Source: Promethearchaeota archaeon
GTDB lineage: Archaea; Asgardarchaeota; Lokiarchaeia; Sigyniarchaeales; SOKP01
Assembly (NCBI GenBank): GCA_019057865.1
Contig: JAHLWP010000034.1
Coordinates: 1-48,469 of the forward strand
Direction of reading: 5' to 3'
DNA length: 48,469 nt
Shown here: in pieces, positions 18,397 to 27,265 of the stretch
Layout: every line of letters starts with the position of its first letter
How positions within the stretch are numbered: the stretch's first letter is position 1
Translations under genes and position numbers: made by a program
The notes under the pieces: generated by a model
The model's database searches: none
The model's input: the letters and a program-made list of their open reading frames with translations, nothing else
Told to the model about the DNA's origin: nothing

Positions 18397-20067
18397 ATGT
18401 TGTATGATTCGTACAAATGGTGGCAAAAAACTGTTGTATATCAAATTTACCCTCGCTCATTTAAAGATAGCACTGGAAATGGAATTGGAGATATTAAAGG
18501 CATTATTGAAAAATTGGATTATTTACAGGATTTAGGTATTGAAACGATATGGTTTAGCCCATTCTTTGAATCTCCTCAACAAGACTATGGTTATGATGTA
18601 TCAGATTTTCGTCAGATAGAGCCTAATTATGGGTCAATGAACGATTTTGATAAACTTTTGAAAGAAATGCATAATAGAAATTTGAAGATTGTATTAGATC
18701 TTGTTTTAAATCATACATCTATTAAACACCCATGGTTTATAGAATCCGCATCAAGTAAAGATAATCCTAAGCGTGATTGGTATATATGGCGTGATGGAAA
18801 AAAACCTGGAGGTAGAAAACCTCCAAATAATTGGAAAGCTATTCCTGGAAGTCCTGCTTGGCTATATTATGAAAATACGGATCAATGGGTGTATTTTCAT
18901 TTCTTACCTTTTCAGCCAGATTTAAACTATCGAAATCCAGAAGTTAAGGAAGAGATGTTTGATACTATAAGATTTTGGTTAGATAAAGGAGTTGATGGAT
19001 TTCGATTAGATATATTACATGGCATTTATGAAGATGAAAGTTTAAGAGATAATCCTATTACGTGGTTGTTGTATTCTGAAGAAAAAGCAGCTTATAATTT
19101 CCAATACCATAAATATGATTTGAACCTTCCTGAAACATTTAGTTTTACTTTAGAATTAAGAGAGATAATGGATGAATATAAACCAGAGAGACTTTTAGTT
19201 GGAGAAGTTACTGGATCTATTGAAGAATTGAAGAAATATTATGGACCAAATAATAATGGATTAAACATGGTTTTTCTTTTTGAATACACATCCATTGCAC
19301 TTAAATTTAAGCCTAAAAAAATATCTAAAGATATTTCAAGAATTGAAAAAAACCTCCCTATTCCTTATACACCTACGTATGTATATGGTAATCATGATAG
19401 AGATAGATACATTTCTCTTTTAAACAATAATACCCAGAAAGCGAAATTATTAGCTACAATGCAACTTACATTGAGAGGTGTTCCGTATATTTATTATGGG
19501 GAAGAGATAGGAATGGCAAATGTAAAACTTAAACTGAAAGCAAGCAAAGATCCAATTGGACGTAAATTTGCTAAATTCCCTTATCCTCAATTAACTAAAT
19601 TATTAGGTATTTTTGTATCTAGGGATGTTTGTAGAACACCTATGCAATGGAGTGGAGAAACTAATGCTGGGTTTTCACCAAATAAAAATGTCGAACCATG
19701 GTTGAAAGTATCAGAAAATTACAAAAAAGTTAACGTTGAGAAAGAAGAGAAAGATCCAAGATCTATTTTGAATTGTTATAAAAGACTATTAAAAGTGAGA
19801 GAGGAAAATTTAACGCTACAAATTGGTGAATTTGAATTTATCAATCTTGAAAAATTAAATAAAAAATGTATTGCTTATCGTAGAATTCACAATAAGCAAG
19901 TAGTTTATATTTATTTGAACTTTTCAGATAAAGAAATATTGTTGAAAACCCCAAAAAAGGAACCTAACTTAATTTTTTCAACGTTATCAAATAGAAAAGC
20001 CTTAGATCCAAAAGAATATAATAGAAACCTCAAATTAACTCCCTATGAAGGCATAATATTCAAATAA
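18397..20067 (+). CDS. GH13 alpha-glucosidase (oligo-1,6-glucosidase type)
   Basis: A 556-residue glycoside hydrolase family 13 enzyme. The N-terminal WWQKTVVYQIYPRSF and GIGDIKGI are typical of the oligo-1,6-glucosidase/alpha-glucosidase subfamily. Conserved regions are LDLVLNHTS (region I), GFRLDIL with nucleophile Asp205 (region II), VGEVTG with acid/base Glu270 (region III) and YGNHDRDR with Asp334 (region IV). There is no signal peptide, so it acts in the cytosol, probably hydrolysing short alpha-glucosides or storage-derived oligosaccharides. The C-terminal beta domain begins near residue 475. Close relatives include sucrose and trehalose-processing enzymes, so linkage preference is uncertain. 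Confidence 0.9.
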   Translation: MLYDSYKWWQKTVVYQIYPRSFKDSTGNGIGDIKGIIEKLDYLQDLGIETIWFSPFFESPQQDYGYDVSDFRQIEPNYGSMNDFDKLLKEMHNRNLKIVLDLVLNHTSIKHPWFIESASSKDNPKRDWYIWRDGKKPGGRKPPNNWKAIPGSPAWLYYENTDQWVYFHFLPFQPDLNYRNPEVKEEMFDTIRFWLDKGVDGFRLDILHGIYEDESLRDNPITWLLYSEEKAAYNFQYHKYDLNLPETFSFTLELREIMDEYKPERLLVGEVTGSIEELKKYYGPNNNGLNMVFLFEYTSIALKFKPKKISKDISRIEKNLPIPYTPTYVYGNHDRDRYISLLNNNTQKAKLLATMQLTLRGVPYIYYGEEIGMANVKLKLKASKDPIGRKFAKFPYPQLTKLLGIFVSRDVCRTPMQWSGETNAGFSPNKNVEPWLKVSENYKKVNVEKEEKDPRSILNCYKRLLKVREENLTLQIGEFEFINLEKLNKKCIAYRRIHNKQVVYIYLNFSDKEILLKTPKKEPNLIFSTLSNRKALDPKEYNRNLKLTPYEGIIFK

Positions 20068-20188
20068 TATGCAGGTATATATGATCATCTTTCCTCGATA
20101 ACTCTCTTATTTAAATTAGCCCTTAATCATTTTAATAATGAATAAAAAAGACTGATTTTTTTACGATTTTATAGGTTGTGTCTTAGTA

Positions 20189-20533
20189 ATGGCAAGATTT
20201 AAAGGAAAAAAAGAAGATATTGAACTTTTAGGGTCTCCACAAGAAGCAATGGGTTTCTCAAAAGAATTTTCTTCCCTTCTTCAAAATTTCTTAATTAAAA
20301 AATATGATTTTTCATCTCTTGATCAAATTGAAGATATAAAAAAACTATTATTAGGAAGAAGGATACTAATTATAAATGCCACTGAAATCCTTGAAAAAGT
20401 TGATCTTTCTGAACTTAAAAGAGGAATAGAAGATTTAAAGGCTTTTTTAAGAGAAAATGGTGGATCAATGGGGCGCCTGGGAGATCAATATCTTATCGTT
20501 ACCCCAAATTCCTATGTAAAAATTTCTAATTAA
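20189..20533 (+). CDS. sepF: SepF-like cell division protein
   Basis: A 114-residue protein matching archaeal SepF. The core runs from the beta-strand GRRILIINATEIL through LKRGIEDLKAFLRENGGSMG to the final strand DQYLIVTPNSYVKI, the compact alpha/beta fold that anchors FtsZ to the membrane in archaea. The N-terminal stretch MARFKGKKED is short and basic rather than the usual clear amphipathic helix, which may weaken membrane targeting. It is not next to ftsZ in this window. A hairpin follows the stop codon. Confidence 0.85.
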   Translation: MARFKGKKEDIELLGSPQEAMGFSKEFSSLLQNFLIKKYDFSSLDQIEDIKKLLLGRRILIINATEILEKVDLSELKRGIEDLKAFLRENGGSMGRLGDQYLIVTPNSYVKISN

Positions 20534-20546
20534 TTGTATATTTACC

Positions 20547-20572
20547 TTATGGGTTTTTAAAATAACCCATAA
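20547..20572 (+). terminator. strong stem-loop after sepF
   Basis: TTATGGGTT (20547-20555) pairs perfectly over 9 bp with AACCCATAA (20564-20572), with an 8-base loop rich in T and A. It lies 14 bases after the sepF stop codon. No long T-run follows, so it could also be an RNA stability element. Confidence 0.5.
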
Positions 20573-20673
20573 TTGATACATATAAGTCTTTAAATATTGA
20601 TATAGCTTATTGATCTTTATTGAAATTTCTTATAAATAAGGATTCTAAAATTAATGAATGAAGGTAAAATAAA

Positions 20674-21885
20674 ATGAATAAAAGAATTGGGGCAACTTTA
20701 TTTATACTTTTCGCATTATTAGGGCAGTTTATTGGAATAGGACTCATAAAAGTTGAGATATTTCAAGCTGGAGAAAATACAAACAACTTATCTGAAGACA
20801 GAAATTCTAGCTTGCATTCTGCTTCTACAACTTTTATAATCCCCTCAGTTCCACACTATTACCAAACAACAAATTATTATTGTGGACCCGCGAGTGTACA
20901 AATGGTATATGACTTCTATGGACCATATATTTCACAGTTAGAAATAGCAGATGTTGCTAGAGCTGATTCATCGTATGGATGTTACACAGATGATCTGAGA
21001 AGAGCAACTCATTTTAGTAGATTAAGTACCTCTGTAGGTAATGATATGCCAGGGAGCATAACAGGATACACAAATAGATCAATTGGATATGGCGCATTTG
21101 AGGTTCAATTACTAACTGTTGATTATTTAGTCGATATAGTAGGAGATGGTCACCCAGTGGTAGTTTTGCAATATTACGATGAAGGACATAGTTCTGGGCA
21201 TTTTAGAGTAGTTATTGGTTATGTTAGAAATGGTGCTATTACTCAATTAATTGTACATGATCCTTGGTATTCAGGTCCTGGACCCACAGGACCCAATGTT
21301 TATATTGATTATAGTACATTTTTAGATTTATGGTCTTATTCTACGAATTGGGCACTTTTTATTTGCCCTTGGGATGTGACTGTAAGCAGCTCATCATTAG
21401 TAGCTATTAATTCAACCTTTACTGTTAGTGCTATTGTTGAATACGTGATTCCTTCACTTTTTACTCCAGTATATACCGCTTCGACATGTAAAGCAACTAT
21501 ACAGCTACCAGCAGGATTTTCACTTGCGCCTAGTGAAATGTATACTAAAAATCTTAATCCTGTATCTCTACCAGCTGGAGATGTTGGAACAGCTACTTGG
21601 CAGGTGGTCGCAGATGTTCTTAATAGTGAAGATTTTATTTCTGTAAATGCTAGCGGATCAGTGTCAGGTTCTGTATCAGCTCATGGACCTTACTCAGGAT
21701 ATAGTTATACTGATTTAATTGGAGGTAATGGAAGTAAATTAGTTAAAATAGTAGAAAAATTACCAGAAGATGAGAATATGCTACCTATTATTATCATCAT
21801 CACAACTGCTATAATAGGTGTTGTTGTTATAAGTATTGTTGTTGTATTGATAGTACGTAAAGCTAAGAGAAAAACTCCAGAGTAA
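20674..21885 (+). CDS. secreted membrane-anchored C39-like cysteine peptidase
   Basis: A 403-residue exported protein. Residues 1-25 form a signal peptide or signal anchor (basic start, hydrophobic core). The C39-like papain fold follows: Cys70 in YYCGPAS, His176 in SGHFRVVIGY and Asp196 in HDPW. Residues 235-365 look like a beta-sandwich stalk, and a transmembrane helix (about 370-392) with a basic tail ends the protein, so the peptidase faces outside the cell. Unlike bacteriocin-processing C39 domains it is not fused to an ABC transporter. Substrate unknown; extracellular protein processing or nutrient scavenging is likely. Confidence 0.83.
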   Translation: MNKRIGATLFILFALLGQFIGIGLIKVEIFQAGENTNNLSEDRNSSLHSASTTFIIPSVPHYYQTTNYYCGPASVQMVYDFYGPYISQLEIADVARADSSYGCYTDDLRRATHFSRLSTSVGNDMPGSITGYTNRSIGYGAFEVQLLTVDYLVDIVGDGHPVVVLQYYDEGHSSGHFRVVIGYVRNGAITQLIVHDPWYSGPGPTGPNVYIDYSTFLDLWSYSTNWALFICPWDVTVSSSSLVAINSTFTVSAIVEYVIPSLFTPVYTASTCKATIQLPAGFSLAPSEMYTKNLNPVSLPAGDVGTATWQVVADVLNSEDFISVNASGSVSGSVSAHGPYSGYSYTDLIGGNGSKLVKIVEKLPEDENMLPIIIIITTAIIGVVVISIVVVLIVRKAKRKTPE

Positions 21886-21894
21886 AATAAAAAT

Positions 21895-23154
21895 TTATCT
21901 TTTTTTTCTTTTTCGAAGAATTTCTATGAAGCTCTCAATTTGATTGAGAACTTGGGTTTCATTCATCTTTCTTGGATCATTCATGTCGCTGTCAATTACA
22001 AGTGTGGGAATATCTGCTTCTTCCATTAATTTACGTTTCAAATCATACATTCCGCAAGCATTTGGTCTACAGGACATATTATTGTGTAATAAAACACCAT
22101 CTATTTTCCAATCTCTTATAGTTTCTTTAAACTTTTCGAATCTTGTCTTAAGATCGTAAATATACCAAAAGCTGAGAACTAACTCTGCCATTGATTCTAC
22201 TGGATTATTAATAACCATTTCTTTTGTTAAATTTGGGTTTGTATATTTCGTAAAAGCATAAACATATGGTTCATATACAATAATAGCATTCCATCGCTCT
22301 AAATTTGAAAAGAAGCGGAGATTATACCAGAAGGGTATTCCTTCAAACATTAATCGAAATTCTTCTTGTTCTAAAGCACCAACTCCGTTATCTACTCTTT
22401 CTTTAGCTTCTTTGTACATTCTTTTATAAAGTTTTATAGGTGATTTTAACCCTGTCATTGTGAATAAAGGAAATAATCCCCCAAATGTATCTCTAGTGGA
22501 AACAGGGCATGGAATATTTTTTCTTAATTCAAATACTTCCTGCCATATTTTCCCTAACTCATAGGAATTAAGAGCTACCTCTTTTGCCCTTTCTGGATTA
22601 AATTCATTACCAGTCACTTCAGTTATAAAATCTAATAATTCCCAGAGCTGTTCTTTTATGTATTTTTTAAAATAATCTCTTTGTCGATTATTTGTATTGC
22701 TAACTACATGAGGAACATCAATAGTGAAATGAGGTACATTAAATCTTTCTGCTTGAACCTGAAACCAATTCACATGGGTATCACATATTACATCACTTGA
22801 TAACATAAAAGTTGGTTTTCTTGTACCTCCAACACTCATATCAGCTTTGCTTAATACGGCCCCAACATTTGTTTTAAAATAGGAACAGAGATCATAGGAA
22901 AACCCTTCTTCTTCTGCTAGTTCTATAAATTCTTGGGATTTTTTTAAAGCAGCTGAAATTGTAGCTGAATTTTCTGGTAACATTGGCTGAACATTCATAG
23001 CATATAAAAACTCTACTGGTGTACCAGCAGTTGCCCAAGCAGTTGGCTTTCCATCTCTATATGCTTGTTCAATCGCTAAGAAATGCCTACCCATTTCATT
23101 TTTTAATTTATTCGTAGCATTTAACATTTTACCTCTTCTTTTCACTTCAGACAT
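21895..23154 (-). CDS. 2-hydroxyacyl-CoA dehydratase / benzoyl-CoA reductase family subunit
   Basis: A 419-residue subunit of the HgdB/FldC/BcrB superfamily. Cysteines typical of the [4Fe-4S] ligands occur in YDLCSYFKT, DVICDTH and NMSCRPNACG. The family uses ATP-driven single-electron transfer to dehydrate 2-hydroxyacyl-CoA or reduce aromatic CoA esters. It is translated right after the partner subunit, 13 bp downstream, from a very strong ribosome binding site. No ATPase activator (HgdC-type) gene is in this window, so activation must come from elsewhere or the pair has another role. Substrate cannot be assigned. Confidence 0.83.
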   Translation of the reverse strand: MSEVKRRGKMLNATNKLKNEMGRHFLAIEQAYRDGKPTAWATAGTPVEFLYAMNVQPMLPENSATISAALKKSQEFIELAEEEGFSYDLCSYFKTNVGAVLSKADMSVGGTRKPTFMLSSDVICDTHVNWFQVQAERFNVPHFTIDVPHVVSNTNNRQRDYFKKYIKEQLWELLDFITEVTGNEFNPERAKEVALNSYELGKIWQEVFELRKNIPCPVSTRDTFGGLFPLFTMTGLKSPIKLYKRMYKEAKERVDNGVGALEQEEFRLMFEGIPFWYNLRFFSNLERWNAIIVYEPYVYAFTKYTNPNLTKEMVINNPVESMAELVLSFWYIYDLKTRFEKFKETIRDWKIDGVLLHNNMSCRPNACGMYDLKRKLMEEADIPTLVIDSDMNDPRKMNETQVLNQIESFIEILRKRKKR

Positions 23155-23160
23155 TTTTTT

Positions 23161-23169
23161 ACCTCCTTT
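23161..23169 (-). promoter_or_regulatory. strong Shine-Dalgarno overlapping a stop codon
   Basis: On the minus strand AAAGGAGGT overlaps the TAA stop of the upstream dehydratase subunit and ends 6 bases before the ATG of the next. It is one of the strongest ribosome binding sites in the window and indicates translational coupling of the two subunits. Confidence 0.75.
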
Positions 23170-24205
23170 AGATTATTTCACTAAATGCTTCAAATCTTGT
23201 TGCTAATTGTTTATAAGATTCTCTATTATATTCCATTTCTACAAAGAGATATGGAATTCCTAACTTCTTAAATCTTTTATTAAAATATGGATGCCCGTAA
23301 AGTACTGGTTCACAAAACTTCTGGGCTATATTTATAACACCATCTACATTATAAGTTTGTGCTAAATTCTTAAGTGTTTCAAACCTTTCAAATGATGGAA
23401 ATTTAGTTGAATAAATTGGTTTATTTAAATGGTATTCAGCTAAAGCTTTGATTGGATCCCCGTTTTCATTTACTTTATTCCAAAAATATTTGGATCCAAT
23501 GCATAAATCATCACTAATGATTTGATAACCAACATTTTCTAAAAATTTAATAAATTCGGTATCATCTATTACTGAACCGGTTAATAATATCTTTTTAAGA
23601 TCTTCATCTGAAAATGGTTTTCTCTCTTTAATTTCTGTTAATGTTAACTTAAGTTTCTCAGTCATTTTATCTTTATCAGATTGTTGGACTTCTTTAACTA
23701 ATGCATGGAATTCTGAACCTTTTAATTTCATATCGACCCGTAATTCAGAAATTTCTTTCAATAATTCTCTGATTTGATTCATTTTCTTAATGGCAAGTTG
23801 GATTTTTTCAGTGGTAATTTTTATTTTAAACGATTCCTCTAATTGTAATATCAATTCTTTTATATCATCAATAAAAAATTTCAAAGATATTTCGTTTCGC
23901 TTCAATGGAGCGTTCAGAAAAAACAGAAAGTCTAAATTCACACATTCTAACCAAATATCGAATTCCCTATTCGTGCAATCACAACCATGAGTGCAAATTA
24001 TTCCTTTTATATCATTACCCAAACCATTAATTGCTTGCTCAAGAATATTTCTAGCCCAAACGCAGTGAGTTGGAGGGATATGCTCGTTAGCTTTATCAAT
24101 ACCTATTGTGGGATTTCCAAAAAGTCTAACAGGAATCATATCAGCAGCAAGAATAATTTCCTCCGGAGTTTCAATAGAAGCGTCAAAATAAGCTATTTTT
24201 TTCAT
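23168..24205 (-). CDS. 2-hydroxyacyl-CoA dehydratase family second subunit
   Basis: A 345-residue member of the same superfamily, first gene of the pair. Cysteines lie in PPTHCVWARN, the cluster CTHGCDC and AQKFCEPVLYGHP, which is the region holding the iron-sulfur ligands in this family. The N-terminal KIAYFDASIETPEEII and ADMIPVRLFG are also typical. It should pair with the downstream 419-residue subunit in a heterodimer. The gene is shorter than many HgdA/HgdB proteins but complete at both ends. Confidence 0.8.
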   Translation of the reverse strand: MKKIAYFDASIETPEEIILAADMIPVRLFGNPTIGIDKANEHIPPTHCVWARNILEQAINGLGNDIKGIICTHGCDCTNREFDIWLECVNLDFLFFLNAPLKRNEISLKFFIDDIKELILQLEESFKIKITTEKIQLAIKKMNQIRELLKEISELRVDMKLKGSEFHALVKEVQQSDKDKMTEKLKLTLTEIKERKPFSDEDLKKILLTGSVIDDTEFIKFLENVGYQIISDDLCIGSKYFWNKVNENGDPIKALAEYHLNKPIYSTKFPSFERFETLKNLAQTYNVDGVINIAQKFCEPVLYGHPYFNKRFKKLGIPYLFVEMEYNRESYKQLATRFEAFSEII

Positions 24206-24329
24206 TTTTAATGTTAATTCATTAATTTGCTATTCTACAATCCTAATGTTATTTTAAATCCTTAAATATTTAAAAAAATATTTATTCGATAAAATAATTT
24301 TAGATAATAATTAGATAAATATAATAAAT

Positions 24330-24638
24330 ATGGCTCAACAGACAATTCATCGAACTTTATCGAAAGCGATACTAAAGGATGAGGTTCGCATCAAGTTGAA
24401 GATTTGGAATACTTTTTTAACAGGTAAATTAAAAATGTTTGATAATTACATGAACTTAATAGTTGAAAATGCTAAAGAAATTTATTTCGGACGTGGTGGA
24501 AAGCGAAGTAAAGATTTAGGAACAGTTATGATAAGGGGCGCCTCCATAATCTTCATAGGCCAGGATCGAGAGAAGCTAATCTTCGAGCAAGACGATGAAG
24601 AGAAATTGATGCATAGAAAAGAAGCGGATAATATATAA
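24330..24638 (+). CDS. LSm (Sm-like) RNA-binding protein
   Basis: A 102-residue archaeal Sm-like protein. The Sm1 motif is VRIKLKIWNTFLTGKLKMFD with NLIVENA after it, and Sm2 is LGTVMIRGASIIFIG. Archaeal LSm proteins form heptameric rings that bind U-rich RNA. It lies 21 bp upstream of ribosomal protein L37e; this lsm-rpl37e pairing is widely conserved in archaea and supports both calls. A charged C-terminal tail extends beyond the Sm fold. Confidence 0.9.
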   Translation: MAQQTIHRTLSKAILKDEVRIKLKIWNTFLTGKLKMFDNYMNLIVENAKEIYFGRGGKRSKDLGTVMIRGASIIFIGQDREKLIFEQDDEEKLMHRKEADNI

Positions 24639-24659
24639 AGAAGAATAAAAGTGGTAAAA

Positions 24660-24875
24660 ATGGGAAAAGGAACACCTAGCAAAGGCAAAAAAAATAAAGC
24701 AGCAAGCCACAAAACATGTAGGAGATGTGGAAAGCACTCATATCATCGCCGAAAAAGGTTCTGTGCGAGTTGTGGTTTTGGTCGAACTGCTAAGTTAAGA
24801 CAGCCCAGTTGGCGTAATAGAAATCGTCCTTTTAATGGACAGAAGTCATTTTATCGCCATAAAGCTAAGGCATGA
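24660..24875 (+). CDS. rpl37e: 50S ribosomal protein L37e
   Basis: A 71-residue ribosomal protein found in archaea and eukaryotes but not bacteria. It has the classic start MGKGTPSKGKKN, the zinc-binding pairs CRRCG and CASCG, and a basic body. I place the start at ATG 24660 because the family begins with exactly that MGKGTPS segment; the GTG at 24651 would add three non-conserved residues. Co-transcribed with lsm. Confidence 0.96.
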   Translation: MGKGTPSKGKKNKAASHKTCRRCGKHSYHRRKRFCASCGFGRTAKLRQPSWRNRNRPFNGQKSFYRHKAKA

Positions 24876-24975
24876 AGAAAAGATAACATTAGCTATTTTC
24901 TAAAATTTTAAATATTATTGTCTGATATTCTTCTATTTAATAATAATTCAATTTTTAAATTATCTTGAAGATTAT

Positions 24976-25350
24976 ATGAATAACTCAAAAATTGAAAGCC
25001 TCCATAAGGAATTGGAAAAATTAGAAGCTATGAGTGATATTATAGGTATAGCGATTGCAAACCGAAATGGCTTATTAACTACTTCAATATTACCTATAGA
25101 TGTTGATGAGAGAAAATTTGGGGCAATGGCGGCTACCATGTTTGGTGCCATTGAAACGGCTGCTTTAACTTTAGGAAGCAATACTGTAAATAATATAACA
25201 GTAGAATTTAATAATTACCAAATTATAGTTATGGGTATTGATGACCTAGTAATTCTCGTTTCTATGTTAGATATAAATACAAATTTAGGTATATTTTTCA
25301 TAGAAATTGAAGAAGCTATTAAAAATATTAAAAAAATTTTAAGTAGGTGA
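24976..25350 (+). CDS. Roadblock/LC7 domain protein
   Basis: A 124-residue single-domain Roadblock/LC7 protein: N-terminal helix with LEKLEAMSDIIGIAIANRNG, then KFGAMAATMFGAIETAALTLG and the strand pairs ITVEFNNYQIIVMG and LVILVSMLDIN, ending in a helix. These proteins dimerise and regulate small GTPases such as MglA and Rag types. Its last codons AGT AGG TGA form the ribosome binding site of the following E1-like gene, so the two are translationally coupled. Confidence 0.88.
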   Translation: MNNSKIESLHKELEKLEAMSDIIGIAIANRNGLLTTSILPIDVDERKFGAMAATMFGAIETAALTLGSNTVNNITVEFNNYQIIVMGIDDLVILVSMLDINTNLGIFFIEIEEAIKNIKKILSR

Positions 25351-25359
25351 AATTCAATT
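25345..25359 (+). promoter_or_regulatory. Shine-Dalgarno plus ATT start codon of the E1-like gene
   Basis: AGGTGA (25345-25350) includes the stop codon of the Roadblock gene and complements the UCACCU of the conserved archaeal 16S rRNA 3' end. Six bases later ATT (25357-25359) opens the frame of the E1-like protein, at a normal start spacing. Confidence 0.65.
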
Positions 25360-26091
25360 TTAAATGAAAAGCAAAAAGAGAGGTATTCAAGACAAATTAT
25401 CTCTCCATTAATTGGTGAAGAAGGTCAAAAAAAGATATCGAATATTAGTGTATTGCAAATTGGAGCCGGAGGCCTTGGCTCACCATGTTCTATGTATCTT
25501 ACTGCTGCAGGGATAAAAAAATTAACCATAATTGACAATGATGTTTTAGATATTTCAAACCTTCAAAGACAAATTCTTTATAATGAAAATCAAATAGGTA
25601 AAGATAAAGCAGAATCAGCAAAGATGGTATTATCTAATCTAAATTCTGAAGTTCAAATACATACTTATAAAGAATATATAGAGGAAGATTCGATAAAAAA
25701 ATACATTAAAGGACACGATTTTATTGTAGATTGTTCTGATAATTTCGAGACTAAATTTTTAGTTAATAGAATTGCCTTAGAATATAATTTAAAGTGTGTA
25801 ATTGCTGGAATAAAGGATTTTTATGGGCAAATCATTACTATAAACCCAAAAAAGACTGCTTGTTATCAATGTGTTTTCAATGAACCAGATAAGATTTCTC
25901 CAGAAGAAGGACCCTTACCAGTAATAGGTGTTACTCCTGGCATATTAGGAACGTTAGAAGCTCTTGAAGTTATAAAAACAGCATTAGGACTTCCAAATTT
26001 GGAAAATAAGCTATTAATGGTAAATCTATTAGATTTAAGATTTAATATAATAGATATCATTAAAAATGAAAATTGCATTTGCTCAAAATAG
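25357..26091 (+). CDS. ThiF/MoeB/E1-like adenylyltransferase, ATT start
   Basis: A 244-residue E1-like enzyme. From ATT 25357 the protein starts (M)LNEKQKERYSRQI, then PLIGEEGQKKI and the nucleotide-binding motif LQIGAGGLGSP; this aligns end to end with the N-terminus of MoeB/ThiF proteins. Starting at the first NTG codon (TTG 25453) would delete the arginine-bearing RYSRQ segment that reaches the partner active site. Further features are DNDVLDISNLQRQ, DCSDNF, a single cysteine in ACYQCVF as part of an incomplete zinc site, and GVTPGILGTLEALE. It adenylates the C-terminal glycine of a ubiquitin-like or sulfur-carrier protein; a Gly-Gly protein is encoded about 7 kb away. Confidence 0.87.
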   Translation: MLNEKQKERYSRQIISPLIGEEGQKKISNISVLQIGAGGLGSPCSMYLTAAGIKKLTIIDNDVLDISNLQRQILYNENQIGKDKAESAKMVLSNLNSEVQIHTYKEYIEEDSIKKYIKGHDFIVDCSDNFETKFLVNRIALEYNLKCVIAGIKDFYGQIITINPKKTACYQCVFNEPDKISPEEGPLPVIGVTPGILGTLEALEVIKTALGLPNLENKLLMVNLLDLRFNIIDIIKNENCICSK

Positions 26092-26114
26092 AAGAAAAGA
26101 AAACAGAAAAATAG

Positions 26115-26663
26115 TTAGTAGTTTGCAAATTCTGGATTTTTTTTAAAAAAAGCTTTAAAATCTCTCCCGTTTTGTGCATAATCTTTAGAAGTTCTTTCCC
26201 CCACTAACTTCCCTGTTTCTGGCAATTGTTTCTTTATATCCGCAGGAACTCCAACAACTAAACATCTTGATGGAAATTCTTTATTTAATAATACCGCTCC
26301 AGCACCAACTTGTACTCCTTCTCCCAGTTTTGCATTATGTAAGACATTTGCACCAATTCCAACAACGCATCCATTTCCTATTTCTGTTGGCCCATGAATC
26401 ATCGCATGATGTCCAACAATGACATCATCACCTATAAATACTGAACTATCTTGTTCAAGATGGATTGTTACATTCTCTTGAATACTTGTATTTTTTCCAA
26501 TTTCAATTGTTCCCCAATCTCCTCTTAATACGGCTCCGAACCAGACATTTGAATCTTCTCCTATTGTAACATCTCCAATAATTACTGCTGTGGGAGCAAT
26601 AAAGGCTGTTTCATGAATTCGGGGTTCTTTTCCCGTTCTTGGGCTTGGGATAATAATTGGCAT
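26115..26663 (-). CDS. gamma-carbonic anhydrase-like hexapeptide-repeat protein
   Basis: A 182-residue left-handed beta-helix protein. Hexapeptide repeats run from about residue 20 to 140 (IIGDVTIGEDSNVWFGAV and similar). The histidines of the gamma-class carbonic anhydrase metal site are present in NVTIHLEQ and IVGHHAMIHG. Proteins of this YrdA/PaaY/Cam-like group form trimers and bind zinc or iron; some hydrate CO2 while others have acyltransferase-like or unknown roles. It is convergent with the E1-like gene, ending 24 bp away. Confidence 0.87.
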   Translation of the reverse strand: MPIIIPSPRTGKEPRIHETAFIAPTAVIIGDVTIGEDSNVWFGAVLRGDWGTIEIGKNTSIQENVTIHLEQDSSVFIGDDVIVGHHAMIHGPTEIGNGCVVGIGANVLHNAKLGEGVQVGAGAVLLNKEFPSRCLVVGVPADIKKQLPETGKLVGERTSKDYAQNGRDFKAFFKKNPEFANY

Positions 26664-26753
26664 CTTTAATTTTCACGTTAAACTACATTTTTGATTTTTA
26701 AGAATTAAGCTAAAAATAATAAAGTTATGATAAAAAATAATTAAATTTTTTAC

Positions 26754-27179
26754 TTATTTCAATACATTAGCATCTTTTAACATCTTTCTATGATCAAATG
26801 CTAAATCAATTTCTTTCAATTTTTCTTTAGGAACAAGTTCTACTTCTTTAGCATCATCACCGCTTTTCATATCAGAAACAAGTCCCACTATAGAACATTT
26901 AAAAGCTGTACTTTGGATTTTTCCCCGAGGATCTCTCCCTGGTTCGTCATAAACACCAATTTTTTTAATTATTTTTATAGTTAAATTAGTTTCTTCTTTA
27001 GTTTCCCTAATAAGAGCATCTTTGGTTTTTTCTCCTTTCTCAATAGCTCCACCCGGAAGTGCATAGTAATCCTTGAATGGAGGATATTTACGTTTGATCA
27101 ATACTATATTACCCTTACCATCTTCTATAATTGCATCAACAGCTTTTCCAATACCTATTTCTTTAACTTGCATTTTCAT
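26754..27179 (-). CDS. Nudix hydrolase
   Basis: About 141 residues with a full Nudix box: GAIEKGEKTKDALIRETKEE (G-x5-E-x7-R-E-x-x-E-E). A glycine-rich ALPGG precedes it and a DPRGK loop follows, as in ADP-ribose pyrophosphatases and related house-cleaning enzymes. I start it at ATG 27179 rather than 27212, because a TATA-like TTTATAAA at 27218-27225 would put the transcript start between the two. Substrate is a nucleoside diphosphate derivative, type unknown. Divergent from SepCysS. Confidence 0.85.
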   Translation of the reverse strand: MKMQVKEIGIGKAVDAIIEDGKGNIVLIKRKYPPFKDYYALPGGAIEKGEKTKDALIRETKEETNLTIKIIKKIGVYDEPGRDPRGKIQSTAFKCSIVGLVSDMKSGDDAKEVELVPKEKLKEIDLAFDHRKMLKDANVLK

Positions 27180-27265
27180 AAATAGATAACCCCAATAATT
27201 TATTAATTTCATCTTAATTTTATAAAGTATAATAATTTTCGTTAAGCAAAAACAGAAGAAGAAAA

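Noticed and set aside
25453..26091. E1-like protein starting at TTG 25453
   Set aside because: It would remove the conserved RYSRQ region and start inside the nucleotide-binding strand.
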